The translations under genes and the position numbers were made by a program. This document shows, one piece after another, positions 23,277 to 32,890 of a stretch of DNA of 64,000 nt. The number at the start of each line of letters is the position of its first letter. Position 1 is the stretch's first letter. The notes beneath the pieces are model-generated. The model was not told the origin of the DNA. It saw nothing but the letters and a program-made list of their open reading frames with translations, and made no database searches. Source of the DNA: Hypomyces perniciosus (taxonomy: Eukaryota; Ascomycota; Sordariomycetes; Hypocreales; Hypocreaceae); assembly GCA_008477525.1 (NCBI GenBank), contig SPDT01000001.1, positions 4,154,001 to 4,218,000 of the forward strand, given 5' to 3'.

Positions 23277-25289
23277 ATGCTATACACTGTCGTAAGACAT
23301 CTCTTCCGGCCACGTGCTGGGACTGGCGTCCCTGTGGCCTGGTTTGGTCATCTTAGAACCTATGCCACAGCACCGCTCCCACTTGCACTCCCCAGTAAAC
23401 CCAAGCTCCGAGATTATCAACAAGAATGTATCAAGTCTGTACTCCTGTCCTTGAAACGAGGACACAAGCGTGTTGGTATATCTTTGGCTACTGGCAGTGG
23501 CAAAACAGTAGGCGATATCCTCATTCATAGCGTAGAGTCCTGGCTAATTTTTCAGGTCATCTTTACGCAACTCATTGACAAAGTCTACTCTCGTAATGAG
23601 GGAGCTGACCAGACTCTTATACTGGCACATCGCCGTGAGCTTGTTGAACAAGCTGCGAGACACTGTCAACTTGCTTACCCGGACAAGCGAATTGAGATCG
23701 AAATGGGCTCTCTCCATGCTTCCGGGACGGCGGACATCACCATTGCCAGCGTGCAGAGCATCATATCCAAGGGTCGTTTAGAAAAGTTTGATCCTTCGAG
23801 ATTCAAGCTTGTTCTCGTGGACGAGGCACATCATATCGTTGCGCCAGGCTATCTCAAGACCCTCAAATACTTTGGCCTCGATGAGAAACGATTCAACTCT
23901 CCGGCTTTGATTGGCGTGTCCGCGACCTTCTCTCGATTCGATGGGGTGAAACTTGGCGCCGCTATCGACGAGATAGTTTACCACAAAGATTACGTCGACA
24001 TGATCTCGGACAAATGGCTATCTGATGTCGTATTCACGACAGTAGAGTCATCCGCCAACCTGTCCAAGGTCAAAAGCGGTGCATTCGGCGACTTCCAAAC
24101 AGGAGAGCTCTCCAAGGTCGTCAACACAGACACCGTCAATGACATCACAGTCCGCAGCTGGATGGCCAAAGCGACTGACCGAAAATCAACACTGGTATTT
24201 TGCGTCGATTTGGCCCACGTTGCAGGACTGACCCGCAAGTTTCGTGAGTACGGCTTTGAGGCGAGATATGTCACCGGAGACACACCCAAGATTGAGCGAA
24301 GCGGAATTCTTGAGGCATTCAAAAGGGGTGACTTTCCCGTCCTTGTCAACTGCGGCGTCTTTACTGAAGGCACAGACATTCCCAATATTGACTGCATTGT
24401 GCTGGCCAGACCGACCAGGTCACGCAACTTGTTGGTCCAAATGATTGGAAGAGGCATGCGATTACATCCAGGTAAAAAGAACTGCCATATCATTGACATG
24501 GTTTCGACCCTGGAGACTGGAATCGTCACCACGCCGACTTTGTTCGGACTCGATCCAAACGAGTTAGTCGACAAAGCATCGGTTAATGATATGCTGAAGA
24601 TCAAGGAGTTGAAAGATACCGAGGAAGCAGGCTCGCAAGATGCCAATTCCCAGGGATCGGGTTTATCCTTGAGCCCTTCGACAGCAATTACCTTCACGGA
24701 TTACTCCTCGGTACTAGATCTTATAGCAGACACCTCAGGGGAAAGACATATCCGTGCCATCAGCCAATACGCCTGGGTCCAAGTCGGCCCAGAACGATTC
24801 GTCCTCTCCGCGCCCAGCGGCTCTTACATCAGAATCGAAAGAATCGCCGAACAAACCAGCGCATCCTCGCCAACCTACCGCGCAGTCGAAATCCGAGCTC
24901 TCCCCCCTGGCATCACAAAATCACCCTACGCCGCTCCTAGAGAGATCCTCACGGCCGCCACATTCAACGACGCCGTCCATGGCGCCGACAGCTACGGCGC
25001 CGGTGCCTTCCCACACACCTTCATCAACCGCTTCCAGCCCTGGCGCAAACTGCCCCCGACGCAGGGCCAGCTAGACTTCATCAACAAGCTCCGCGGCAAG
25101 GGGAAACCCCTGACGGCCGGGGAGCTGACAAAGGGGAAAGCCGCAGACATGATCACGAAGCTGAAACACGGCGCCCGTGGCCAATTTGCCAAGATTGAGG
25201 CGCAGCAGCGACGGAGAGAGAAAAATGTATCATTGCTAGAAGCGAGGCAAAACCGCGAGTCTGTGAGGGTTGGGCCTCTTTCGGCTTGA
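23277..25289 (+). CDS. IRC3: Mitochondrial DEAH-type helicase Irc3
   Basis: Superfamily 2 ATP-dependent helicase of mitochondria, involved in mitochondrial DNA maintenance in yeast. Exons are 23277-23507 and 23556-25289 (654 aa). The first 30-40 residues are basic, Arg-rich and free of acidic residues, as expected for a mitochondrial targeting peptide. Motifs: Walker A ATGSGKT (71-77), DEAH box (about 166-169), SATF (motif III), and QMIGRGMRLHPGK (motif VI). The 48-nt intron (23508-23555) lies directly after GKT, is stop-free and a multiple of three. I call it an intron because removal gives the family's GSGKTVIFTQLI, and the ends are GT...TTTTTCAG. Start at the first Met of the targeting peptide. 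Confidence 0.9.
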   Translation: MLYTVVRHLFRPRAGTGVPVAWFGHLRTYATAPLPLALPSKPKLRDYQQECIKSVLLSLKRGHKRVGISLATGSGKTVGDILIHSVESWLIFQVIFTQLIDKVYSRNEGADQTLILAHRRELVEQAARHCQLAYPDKRIEIEMGSLHASGTADITIASVQSIISKGRLEKFDPSRFKLVLVDEAHHIVAPGYLKTLKYFGLDEKRFNSPALIGVSATFSRFDGVKLGAAIDEIVYHKDYVDMISDKWLSDVVFTTVESSANLSKVKSGAFGDFQTGELSKVVNTDTVNDITVRSWMAKATDRKSTLVFCVDLAHVAGLTRKFREYGFEARYVTGDTPKIERSGILEAFKRGDFPVLVNCGVFTEGTDIPNIDCIVLARPTRSRNLLVQMIGRGMRLHPGKKNCHIIDMVSTLETGIVTTPTLFGLDPNELVDKASVNDMLKIKELKDTEEAGSQDANSQGSGLSLSPSTAITFTDYSSVLDLIADTSGERHIRAISQYAWVQVGPERFVLSAPSGSYIRIERIAEQTSASSPTYRAVEIRALPPGITKSPYAAPREILTAATFNDAVHGADSYGAGAFPHTFINRFQPWRKLPPTQGQLDFINKLRGKGKPLTAGELTKGKAADMITKLKHGARGQFAKIEAQQRRREKNVSLLEARQNRESVRVGPLSA

Positions 25290-26321
25290 GGGAAGCCTCG
25301 GAACAGATATCAATCATGCTTGTTTTACGGAGGAAAAGCGTAAATGTATTACCATCAGTGGGGGAGCCTGGCGTTGGAGATTGTTATATGGAGCCATGAC
25401 ATGAGTGACAACTGCCACAGGATATATTATGACTTGGAAAAGGCACTGGCATACTTGTACGATAGAAATTGCGAACGCTCGCTGATAGAGAACGGACATA
25501 CATCTCCATGCTGCATCTTGTTCCAGAGTCCCTCGAGTTGAACGTCAGCAGAGCCTATTTCTCTCAATTAAACCGTACTCGTTTTCTTGGTCACAGACCA
25601 TGACGGCGAAAAGCTAGAGGCTACGTGTCTCGCTGAACGAGAGTATAAAACGACATATTCACACATATCATCGAACAAGTGATGCTTCAGAGTGTGAAAT
25701 GACAGTACTTTTCAGTCTCATTTCGAAGGCGTTGTAGAAATGTCACCATTTCCTACAACCTTGAGCCATTGCTCGCGTGCCAACGGGTATCATTTCCTTT
25801 CCTTTCCGCATATCATAAACATACATTCGCACCACAGCCTCCCCTTCCAATGTCTCACCCACCGCAGGTGGAGGCCCGGATGCCTCGCAAAATCAGAACA
25901 ATACAAACTTCCAACTCCCTGTATATCGAGATTTTGCCACCAATGGCGTCAACTTTTCGATATGTCTTCCATGGGAAATCAGCTATTGATCTCCCGAACC
26001 AAATTCTTTCAGCTCCCAACGCCAGGGGTATTTTCTTCGCATTTTTATCTTGACTTTTTGACGTGCATATGGGTATAATGAGTGGACGTCAGTCATCAAG
26101 ATTGAGACCACAGATTCCAACAACCGATATAGTGTCGTAAACATCCGACAGCAAAACAAAAATCAAAAACCACATACAGCTGAAACTTTCAAAACAAAAG
26201 CGAAAAAAAAAAGCAAAACAGGAACGAACCAGCATCAAACGGCAAAGCAAAGGCCAGGTTGATGTAGTCTTGTACGTTCCAGGGTATATCCAGCCGGGGT
26301 ATTCGGTCTAATTCGCAAAAT
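25290..26321. other. Convergent spacer, IRC3 / KH-protein gene
   Basis: About 1 kb between converging genes. Frames up to 112 codons exist but show no domain or coding bias. An A-rich patch lies near 26150-26225. No gene supported. Confidence 0.55.
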
Positions 26322-29300
26322 CTAACGGAAAGGCCCAATTGGGCCGGGGTATCCTGAATTCATAGAGTGTGAAGTAGAGGGTCGTCCGCTGTCACCAGAC
26401 GCGCGGGTGTTATGTCGTGGAGTGGCGTCGCCAGGAAGGGGGATGGCCAACTTGTTGTCCATATGGTGGTTGCTAAGGGGGCGAGGAGCCCAGGGGTTGT
26501 CATCCTCGGGAAGATTCACGCCACTGTCGTTCCAAGGGTTTCGATCAGCATTAAAGCTACGAGTCGATTCGATTGAGATAAGCGAGGACTTCGAGACGTT
26601 AGCAGAGCCTTTGAAGAAACTGCCACTCGCGGAGTGCGAGCTGTTCTTTCTGCGATCCAAGAATGAGGAAATGGATGTCATGCTGCCAGGTCTTCGGAGG
26701 CGGTCTAGAATGCTGCTTCGCTCTCGGGCGATGTCAGCATTGAAGGCATTCTTGATAGGCGAGTCGCTCGCCACAGAGTTAGGGGCATGCTGAAGGAGCT
26801 TCGAGTCAAAATACTGAAGCGATTCCTCAAAAGAGTCAGACTTGGGGCGCGGAATGGAGCCCTTGACGATGGTGGCTTCGACGCCTGCGGTGGCAAACTG
26901 CGCAAGAAGAAACTCAATGGCATCGCGAAGGCCACCGGCATTGTTGCGAGTGAATCCCCAAACCAATGTAGCAGTCGGGTCACCATCTTGAGTGACTTCA
27001 TCAGGGTTCTGGTGAACGGTGACCTCCACTTCGTATTGGTTCTTCAGTTTGGGAACGAGATCATGAGCGAACTCGGGAGATTCAAGGAATTTGACCAGTT
27101 CGCTGGTTCGAGCGAGTACCAGCTCATGCTTGTCCGGAACCATGCCCAAAAACTCATCTACGCAATGGGGGACCTGCCACTGCGGGCCAGTAACAGTCAC
27201 CTCATCGCTTGCCTGTTCCGTGCTAGGGAAGTTGATCTTGCAGTTGTACTTCTGCTCAAGCTCGTCAATCTCAGAAAGACGAGCAATAAGCTCACGGTGG
27301 TAGAGGCGATCAACGCTCACGATCTGAGAGGTGTACTCCGAATCCTGCCAAAGTCAGCAAATTATACGCCATAGCACGAATTAAACTGCCTACCGCTCGG
27401 TCAACCATTTCCAGAATCTCGTTTTTGACGGCATCCAAGTTTTGAGCATTGCGAGCCGGGGTGCGACAAATGACGTTGTCAACCTTAATGTCATCATCCT
27501 CACGTCCCATGCCTCCTAAGCGAGATCAGTAGCCGTATACACGAGTTTGCAGGGCACCTAGTTTACCTCTGTCCATAGCGTTGGAGAACTTGACGAAGAC
27601 GGAATGCTTCTTCATGATGCGCTGGATGTGCTGGCCTCCTATGCCAATAATCCGCTTGTGGTACTGGTCCGGGACATGGAAGGAGATGGATGCGGGCATC
27701 TCCTGTTCAACCAAAGTCAGGCCCTGCTTCATGGAGTCATAACTGGCAGCCATGACATCAATGTTGAAGTTGTATTCGTTGAAACCATCGAAGATAATCT
27801 GGACATTGCCTTTCTTGTATTAGCAACCTGTTCAGCAAGGCATCTACATGAAAGCTTGTTACTCACTCTGGCCCATGATCTTATTTATTTTGCCGTTCTT
27901 CTTGCCGCTAACAAATTCTTTATGCTCATTGGCGAGCTCGATCTTGACGCGAATCTGGTACTGAGACTGAGCAACAAACTTCAGCTCCGAAATAACCGTC
28001 AAGGCAGACTTGACGGCATCATCGGATCCAGTAATGGTGAAAGTCATCTTGTCAAAAGAGACATCGGCATCGGAATTGGAGCATATATCGGCGAGCATTG
28101 GTCGTACATCCGCAGGATTGGGGAGGTGTCGAGCATCTGGTTGTTGAACGTACCACCCAGCACCATAGAACTGGCCAGCCTGCGAAAAGTAAGCCTCCTT
28201 TCGATACAAGAATGGTAGTTCAATATCTTACCAGTGACATGAGTTCCCGAACAGTCCGTTCAACAGGCAGACCTTCACTTCCCTGAACTCGGACCGTGGT
28301 GCGCTGGCATGCCAATGGGGGAAGCATAACGTAGGTGCCGTTGGCCTCGAGAATCTTGCGAACCTTGTCCAAACGACCCAGCAGAATACTGTCAATCTTG
28401 GCAGCTGGAATAGTCACATCCTTGACGTAAAGTCGGATTCGAGAAACGGTCTCATGCAGTTTCTGTTTCGCCATCTCAATAGCCTGGTGGCTCTCTCCCG
28501 TGATAAAGATGTCCGTAGGATCACGACGATTCGCATTCGGAGGGCAGTAGCGATACATCTGTGAGAACATGGGAGGAAAGTAGATGGCTGTACCAGTTGA
28601 TGACTCGATAAGTTTAATGTTCTTGCGGTGGCGACCACAGACGAGTTGATGAAGAGACAATTCGACTCTTGTAGCGTCGACTACGCGGCCAAGCTAAGAG
28701 TAGCTGGTAAGCATGGCACAAACTACGACTTGAGCGGATCTTTCAGGGGAGAAGTGACATACCAAGCTGTCGATTTGGATCAACACGCGAGCTTTTGCGT
28801 GTTCTGACGACAGGATATCGCCGTAGATGGCAATTCTCCATCGCTGGTCCATTCGCATCTCGGAGTCACCAGACATACCATCCACCATAGGGGTCAATTT
28901 AGGGCCAAGCAAGAAAATGTCAACACCACAATAGCTCGAGATGTAGTCCAGAGTCTCCAAGACGGGTTTTTTGAGCGCGCCAGCGCCCAGATCACAGACC
29001 AGGCTTCCATCAACATCGATCGTAGTACAGCGCTAGTACTCTGTTAGCATCACGTAGGGAATGTGTACGAGCAACCAGCCAACCAGCCAGTGGAGGTCGA
29101 GGCATACCATCGCAATAGGAATCTCGTTCAAAATGGTTTCTCGACTCTTGTTGACTAGCTCGGGAGAGCCTGCGAGGCAGACAGTCGTAATTTGCTGGCC
29201 CTTGCCATTCATCGGGGGTGAGGCCAGAACGTGAGCTTCGATAGGTAGCGGGCCGCTGGACAGGTCCCTGCAGAGCCTGTGCAGGTTTGTCAAGTTTTGA

Positions 29301-29611
29301 GCGTGTACGGGCAGTTCATGAACCTGCACATCGTCGGGTGCGTCTTCCGGATGCGTCCATCGCAGGACGGCGTCGGTCGTGGCGTGAAGAATTTCCTCGG
29401 TATTTGGGCCGGCCAGGTCGGACGCAAAGGGAATGTTGAAGGAGTAGTTTATTGTGGCATCGGCAGCTTGGGGCGACGGTATGGGAAGGCCGGGTTGGGC
29501 AGCATTTTTGGGATGCGGATTCAGGCTGTTCATAGGCATGTTTGGGCGGCCCATGCCGAAGTTGGGACTCATCCTCTCGGACCAGTGGCGCATGTTCGCC
29601 AACTTATTCAT
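26322..29611 (-). CDS. Multi-KH-domain RNA-binding protein
   Basis: Predicted RNA-binding protein with several KH modules. Exons are 29611-29108, 29032-28763, 28693-28232, 28179-27867, 27809-27567, 27515-27394 and 27344-26322 (978 aa). All six introns are short (49-75 nt), GT-AG and frame-consistent. The clearest KH core is in exon 5: IIGIGGQHIQRIMKKHSV, with the GxxG-type loop. Other KH-like units are in exon 3 (VCGRHRKNIKLIESSTGTAI, and LLGRLDKVRKILEANGTYV) and exon 7. The C-terminal 200 residues are Ser/Pro/Asn-rich and disordered. An in-frame frame extends upstream of 29611, but MNKLANMRHW is the better start. Repeated KH modules resemble vigilin or Bicaudal-C-type proteins; the exact orthologue is unknown to me. 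Confidence 0.85.
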
Positions 29612-30303
29612 GATGAGGGAAGGACGGACAGCTTGCTCGGAGAATCGTACGCAGCCCGGATGGAGAACGGGAAGAGAGGGAGGAGGCCGGCCAAGCGAAA
29701 AACACAAGAGGGGAGAAAACGCAGGGGTATCGAGACGAAAAGAAATAAGGTTGGGGAGAAAAGGAAAAAAAGAAGAATTGGGCGTGCAAGCTCTTTTCCA
29801 GGTATGCAGGATCTTGAGAAAGAGGGAGAGGGGAGGTGGGAGGTGGAGAGTGGAGGAGGAAGAGAGAGAGCGAGAGAATGGAGAATGGAGACTTGTTGGA
29901 GAGGGCCAGTCAGCGAGGTCACGGTTAGTCAGGCAAGGTACTCATAAGGTTAGCTCATCAATGGTGGGTTTTGGGGGGCTTCGATCGAGGTGGATGGAGG
30001 CCTATCTGGCCACGAGCCAGCCCAGGGTTTTAGTTGGCCGGGTCAGGGCTGGCCAGCTGGGGCGGCGCTGCACTGTTCTGCACTTCACTGCACTTCACTC
30101 GCTACGGCTGCTGTAGTGGGCCTAGACAGGCTGAAGTCAGGGCAGTCAGAGGCTCAGAGGCTCACACAGTGGAATTGGCCTGGAGGGCTTGCAGGGCTTG
30201 GTCACTGCGTTCCAGGCTTCCAGCCCGTTGACTGGCAGATCCAGGACGCTCGGCGTGTGGATCCTGGCGTCAGGTACGCGTGCTAGCTGGGGTTCTGCAG
30301 TGA

Positions 30304-30393
30304 GTACGAAGTACTCCGTACATACTGCCCATACTCCGTACTCGTACTGCGTACTGCCCATGCTGATCATGTACTTCGTACGTACGGTACGCT
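30304..30393. repeat. GTAC palindrome cluster
   Basis: Dense run of GTAC tetramers joined by linkers GAA, TCC, TC, TGC and TTC, in both orientations. It is one of the richest examples of the dispersed family. Confidence 0.75.
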
Positions 30394-30773
30394 TTCAACT
30401 CCAACTCTAGCGAAGCTGTCTGCCGGCCTTGGTCAAGCATCGGCGCGATACTGGCAATGCATCTGGGGATTGCTCGGTAGTCGAAGTTAGGGTAACAGCC
30501 ATGAATGCTACCAAGCCCGTTCGAATGCATTACGGAGTACTAGTCCGCAAGTTATCTATGAACTGAACTGTCCAAGAACCTTTAGTGCCCAGCGTCGTGG
30601 TGGCGGACTCCGCCCATGCAAGCAGCCAACAGGAATCCTTGGTCATCTCAGCAATATCCATCGATGGCTTTTGATAGCTGCTTCATATCGAACCTTGTGC
30701 GCTCGCACACATAGCCCTTCTTGCAGTACTTCGGGCATGACTTCGTGCTGCATGTGCCAGACTGTACGGGGTA

Positions 30774-30820
30774 TGTACGGAGTACTCGTGGCAGTACTCC
30801 GTAGTAGTAGTAGTATTCCG
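30774..30820. repeat. GTAC palindrome cluster with GTA repeats
   Basis: GTACGGAGTACTCG is followed by AGTACTCCGTAG and a (TAG)n-like run. Same family as the other clusters. Confidence 0.7.
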
Positions 30821-30823
30821 TGT

Positions 30824-31423
30824 TTACGAGATGCAGGAAACCCTCTCAAGTCCATAGACGTCGGACATGGCGCTGCCGCCAAGGCGTCGAAGCCTGTGCT
30901 CGTCGTGCTCGTGCTCGAGATCCTGGACCCTGGCCCATGCTTTCGGACACTCGCGTTCGCTCACGCACCACCCTCGAGTCCACCCACTGTCTGATCCTCG
31001 ACCAAGACAAAAGAAAGGGCCGAACTGGCATTCGCCGTTCCGTGATGGAATCAACCACATATCACCAGCTTCAGAGACAGCGCAGTGGATCTCGTTAATC
31101 GTGCCATCATTACGAGCTAGAGGGGGCTTGGAGAATCCTACCATGTAAAGTTTTCTGACTCCGTACCTATCGGATTGACAAATGTGTCCATACGGGCTGT
31201 GGATCGTCCACATAGCCATTTCCCCCCCACAACCTTTGGCAAACTCGGCACTGGCGTTTGGGGCACGGCTGGTTCCCCCGAGTCCCCGAAGGCATGCAGG
31301 CCAAAAATGGCATGGAACAGCAGATAATGAATGACTGTTGCCGGCAGGACATGCTACATCATGCCATTCGTGCGGTTTATCAGCAACCACACACAAACAA
31401 GCCAGCCCATAACTATCAGACAT
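30824..31423 (-). CDS. Doubtful Cys-rich open frame
   Basis: A 199-codon ATG-started frame with about ten Cys residues and no recognisable domain, signal peptide or repeats. Its composition is mixed (several Trp, His and Cys) and it lies among palindrome clusters. I see no TATA box or splice structure and no coding bias like that of the neighbours. It may be chance or a decayed gene. Listed so that it can be tested. Confidence 0.15.
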   Translation of the reverse strand: MSDSYGLACLCVVADKPHEWHDVACPAGNSHSLSAVPCHFWPACLRGLGGTSRAPNASAEFAKGCGGEMAMWTIHSPYGHICQSDRYGVRKLYMVGFSKPPLARNDGTINEIHCAVSEAGDMWLIPSRNGECQFGPFFCLGRGSDSGWTRGWCVSERECPKAWARVQDLEHEHDEHRLRRLGGSAMSDVYGLERVSCIS

Positions 31424-31735
31424 GGCTGATATTGGCTAACCTTTCCTTGGCCCTCCGTTCCGGATCAGCTAAAATATCTGCCGTGCGCAGCTTCTCGCCG
31501 CCACCAGAAAGCCACCTGAGAATGTCGCATCAAGCTTGGTCTATCGCTAGACTGCGACCTGCGAAGCGCACGTATCGTCTGCCGTGGTGGCCCAATTGAA
31601 TACCGGCTTCTGCATGTTCGTGACCTGTCTGCCCTCCATAGCTCACTCATAGCAGCTGGGCAAAGACAGACACACAACCCGGTTTCATTCATTTACTGCA
31701 TGTCTCGAGACACGAGAGATCTGCTATCTTCGATT

Positions 31736-31875
31736 GTACGAAGTACAAAGTACGTAGATAGTATTTATTGCGGATTCGTACGGAGTACAGCCACATTGCT
31801 AGCACTACCTAATCGCGGCACGCCTCAACTACTCCGTATTTATTAACAGATAGCACGAAGTACTCCGTAATTCAA
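31736..31875. repeat. GTAC-family palindromes
   Basis: Copies at about 31738 (GTACGAAGTAC), 31779 (GTACGGAGTAC), 31830 (TACTCCGTA) and 31857 (GAAGTACTCCGTAA). Confidence 0.7.
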
Positions 31876-32890
31876 CATGATATCAGCACCAGAACAACCA
31901 AAAGGGATCTGCATGAAACGTTCTAACGATCCACTTCCAAGAAACAATTAATCAAGGAAGAAAAAAAATCAGTTCTCCAGCCAAAAAAAATTCCCGCTTT
32001 ATCCGGCAGTCCGCAGAACTCCGCATTCTTACGGCGCCCCAGTCATCTTCTCCGTTCTTTAGGTATTTAACCATAGTCTTGCCGACACGGCACGGCAGAA
32101 ACTCTCTCATCCTCCATGACCTCATCCTTTATGACCTCATAGGCTCGCCCAAGGCAGTACGGAGTACCCTTCAAGATAAAATCTCCAGGGGCAGCAAGCT
32201 CAGATCTGAGGCAACACTGGTCTCATACTTCTCCATCTCGGGCAATGAGACGCGCATATCATCCTTGCTCATGCACGTCTTTTCCTTCTTCCCACGGAGA
32301 ACCCTGAAGCCACCGCGTTGAACTTTGACAAAACAAACAAACACACATCGGGCCAATTGGGCCAATGATATCCTCGAGCCCGTCCTCCAGTACTAAGGTA
32401 TGTACGTGTTTGAAGCCAAGACAAGTCTCTGAGCTTGCTTTTAAATCTGCCAGCCCGAATACGGAATGCTCCACGCCATCCTGATGCAGCTGGTCGGGGT
32501 ATGTGAGTGTCAATGTCTTGCAACGCATGGATGTCACGTCACTGCACACCGCAGCAGCTGTCATCAGTATCGCTATATGCATACTCCGTACTTCGTATTT
32601 CGTAGAGCTCAACAAACATCAGTAAGCACAGGAGCTAGAATGAATAGATTGCCTACATGTGTCTTGTATTGATAGCTTTTCCCCTTTTCACTTGTATATT
32701 GAAATCTTCATAGTAACACAGCTTATCACCTGTTGAATTGAACTAACGGTATCCTTCATTTTCCCTTATCCCACCCACACATTAAAGGTGTATGAAAGGC
32801 AAATAGCCTACGCAATCAACAACGTTGGTCGTACAATGCCCGATTCGTGTATCCCGTCATGTCGTTTATATCCGCTCCCTCAACCAAATG

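Larger units (their letters stand above)
29612..32890. other. Large palindrome-rich intergenic region
   Basis: About 3.3 kb with no confident gene. Near 29612-29940 it is purine-rich and probably the promoter and 5' UTR of the KH gene. Short direct repeats such as CACTTCACTG occur near 30080. GTAC-family palindromes cluster at 30304-30393, 30774-30820, 31736-31875, 32157 and 32583. A 199-codon minus-strand frame at 30824-31423 is the only sizeable ORF and is treated as a candidate only. Confidence 0.6.

Noticed and set aside
25740..26078. 112-codon frame between IRC3 and KH gene
   Set aside because: Short, no domain; lies in the 3' region between converging genes.
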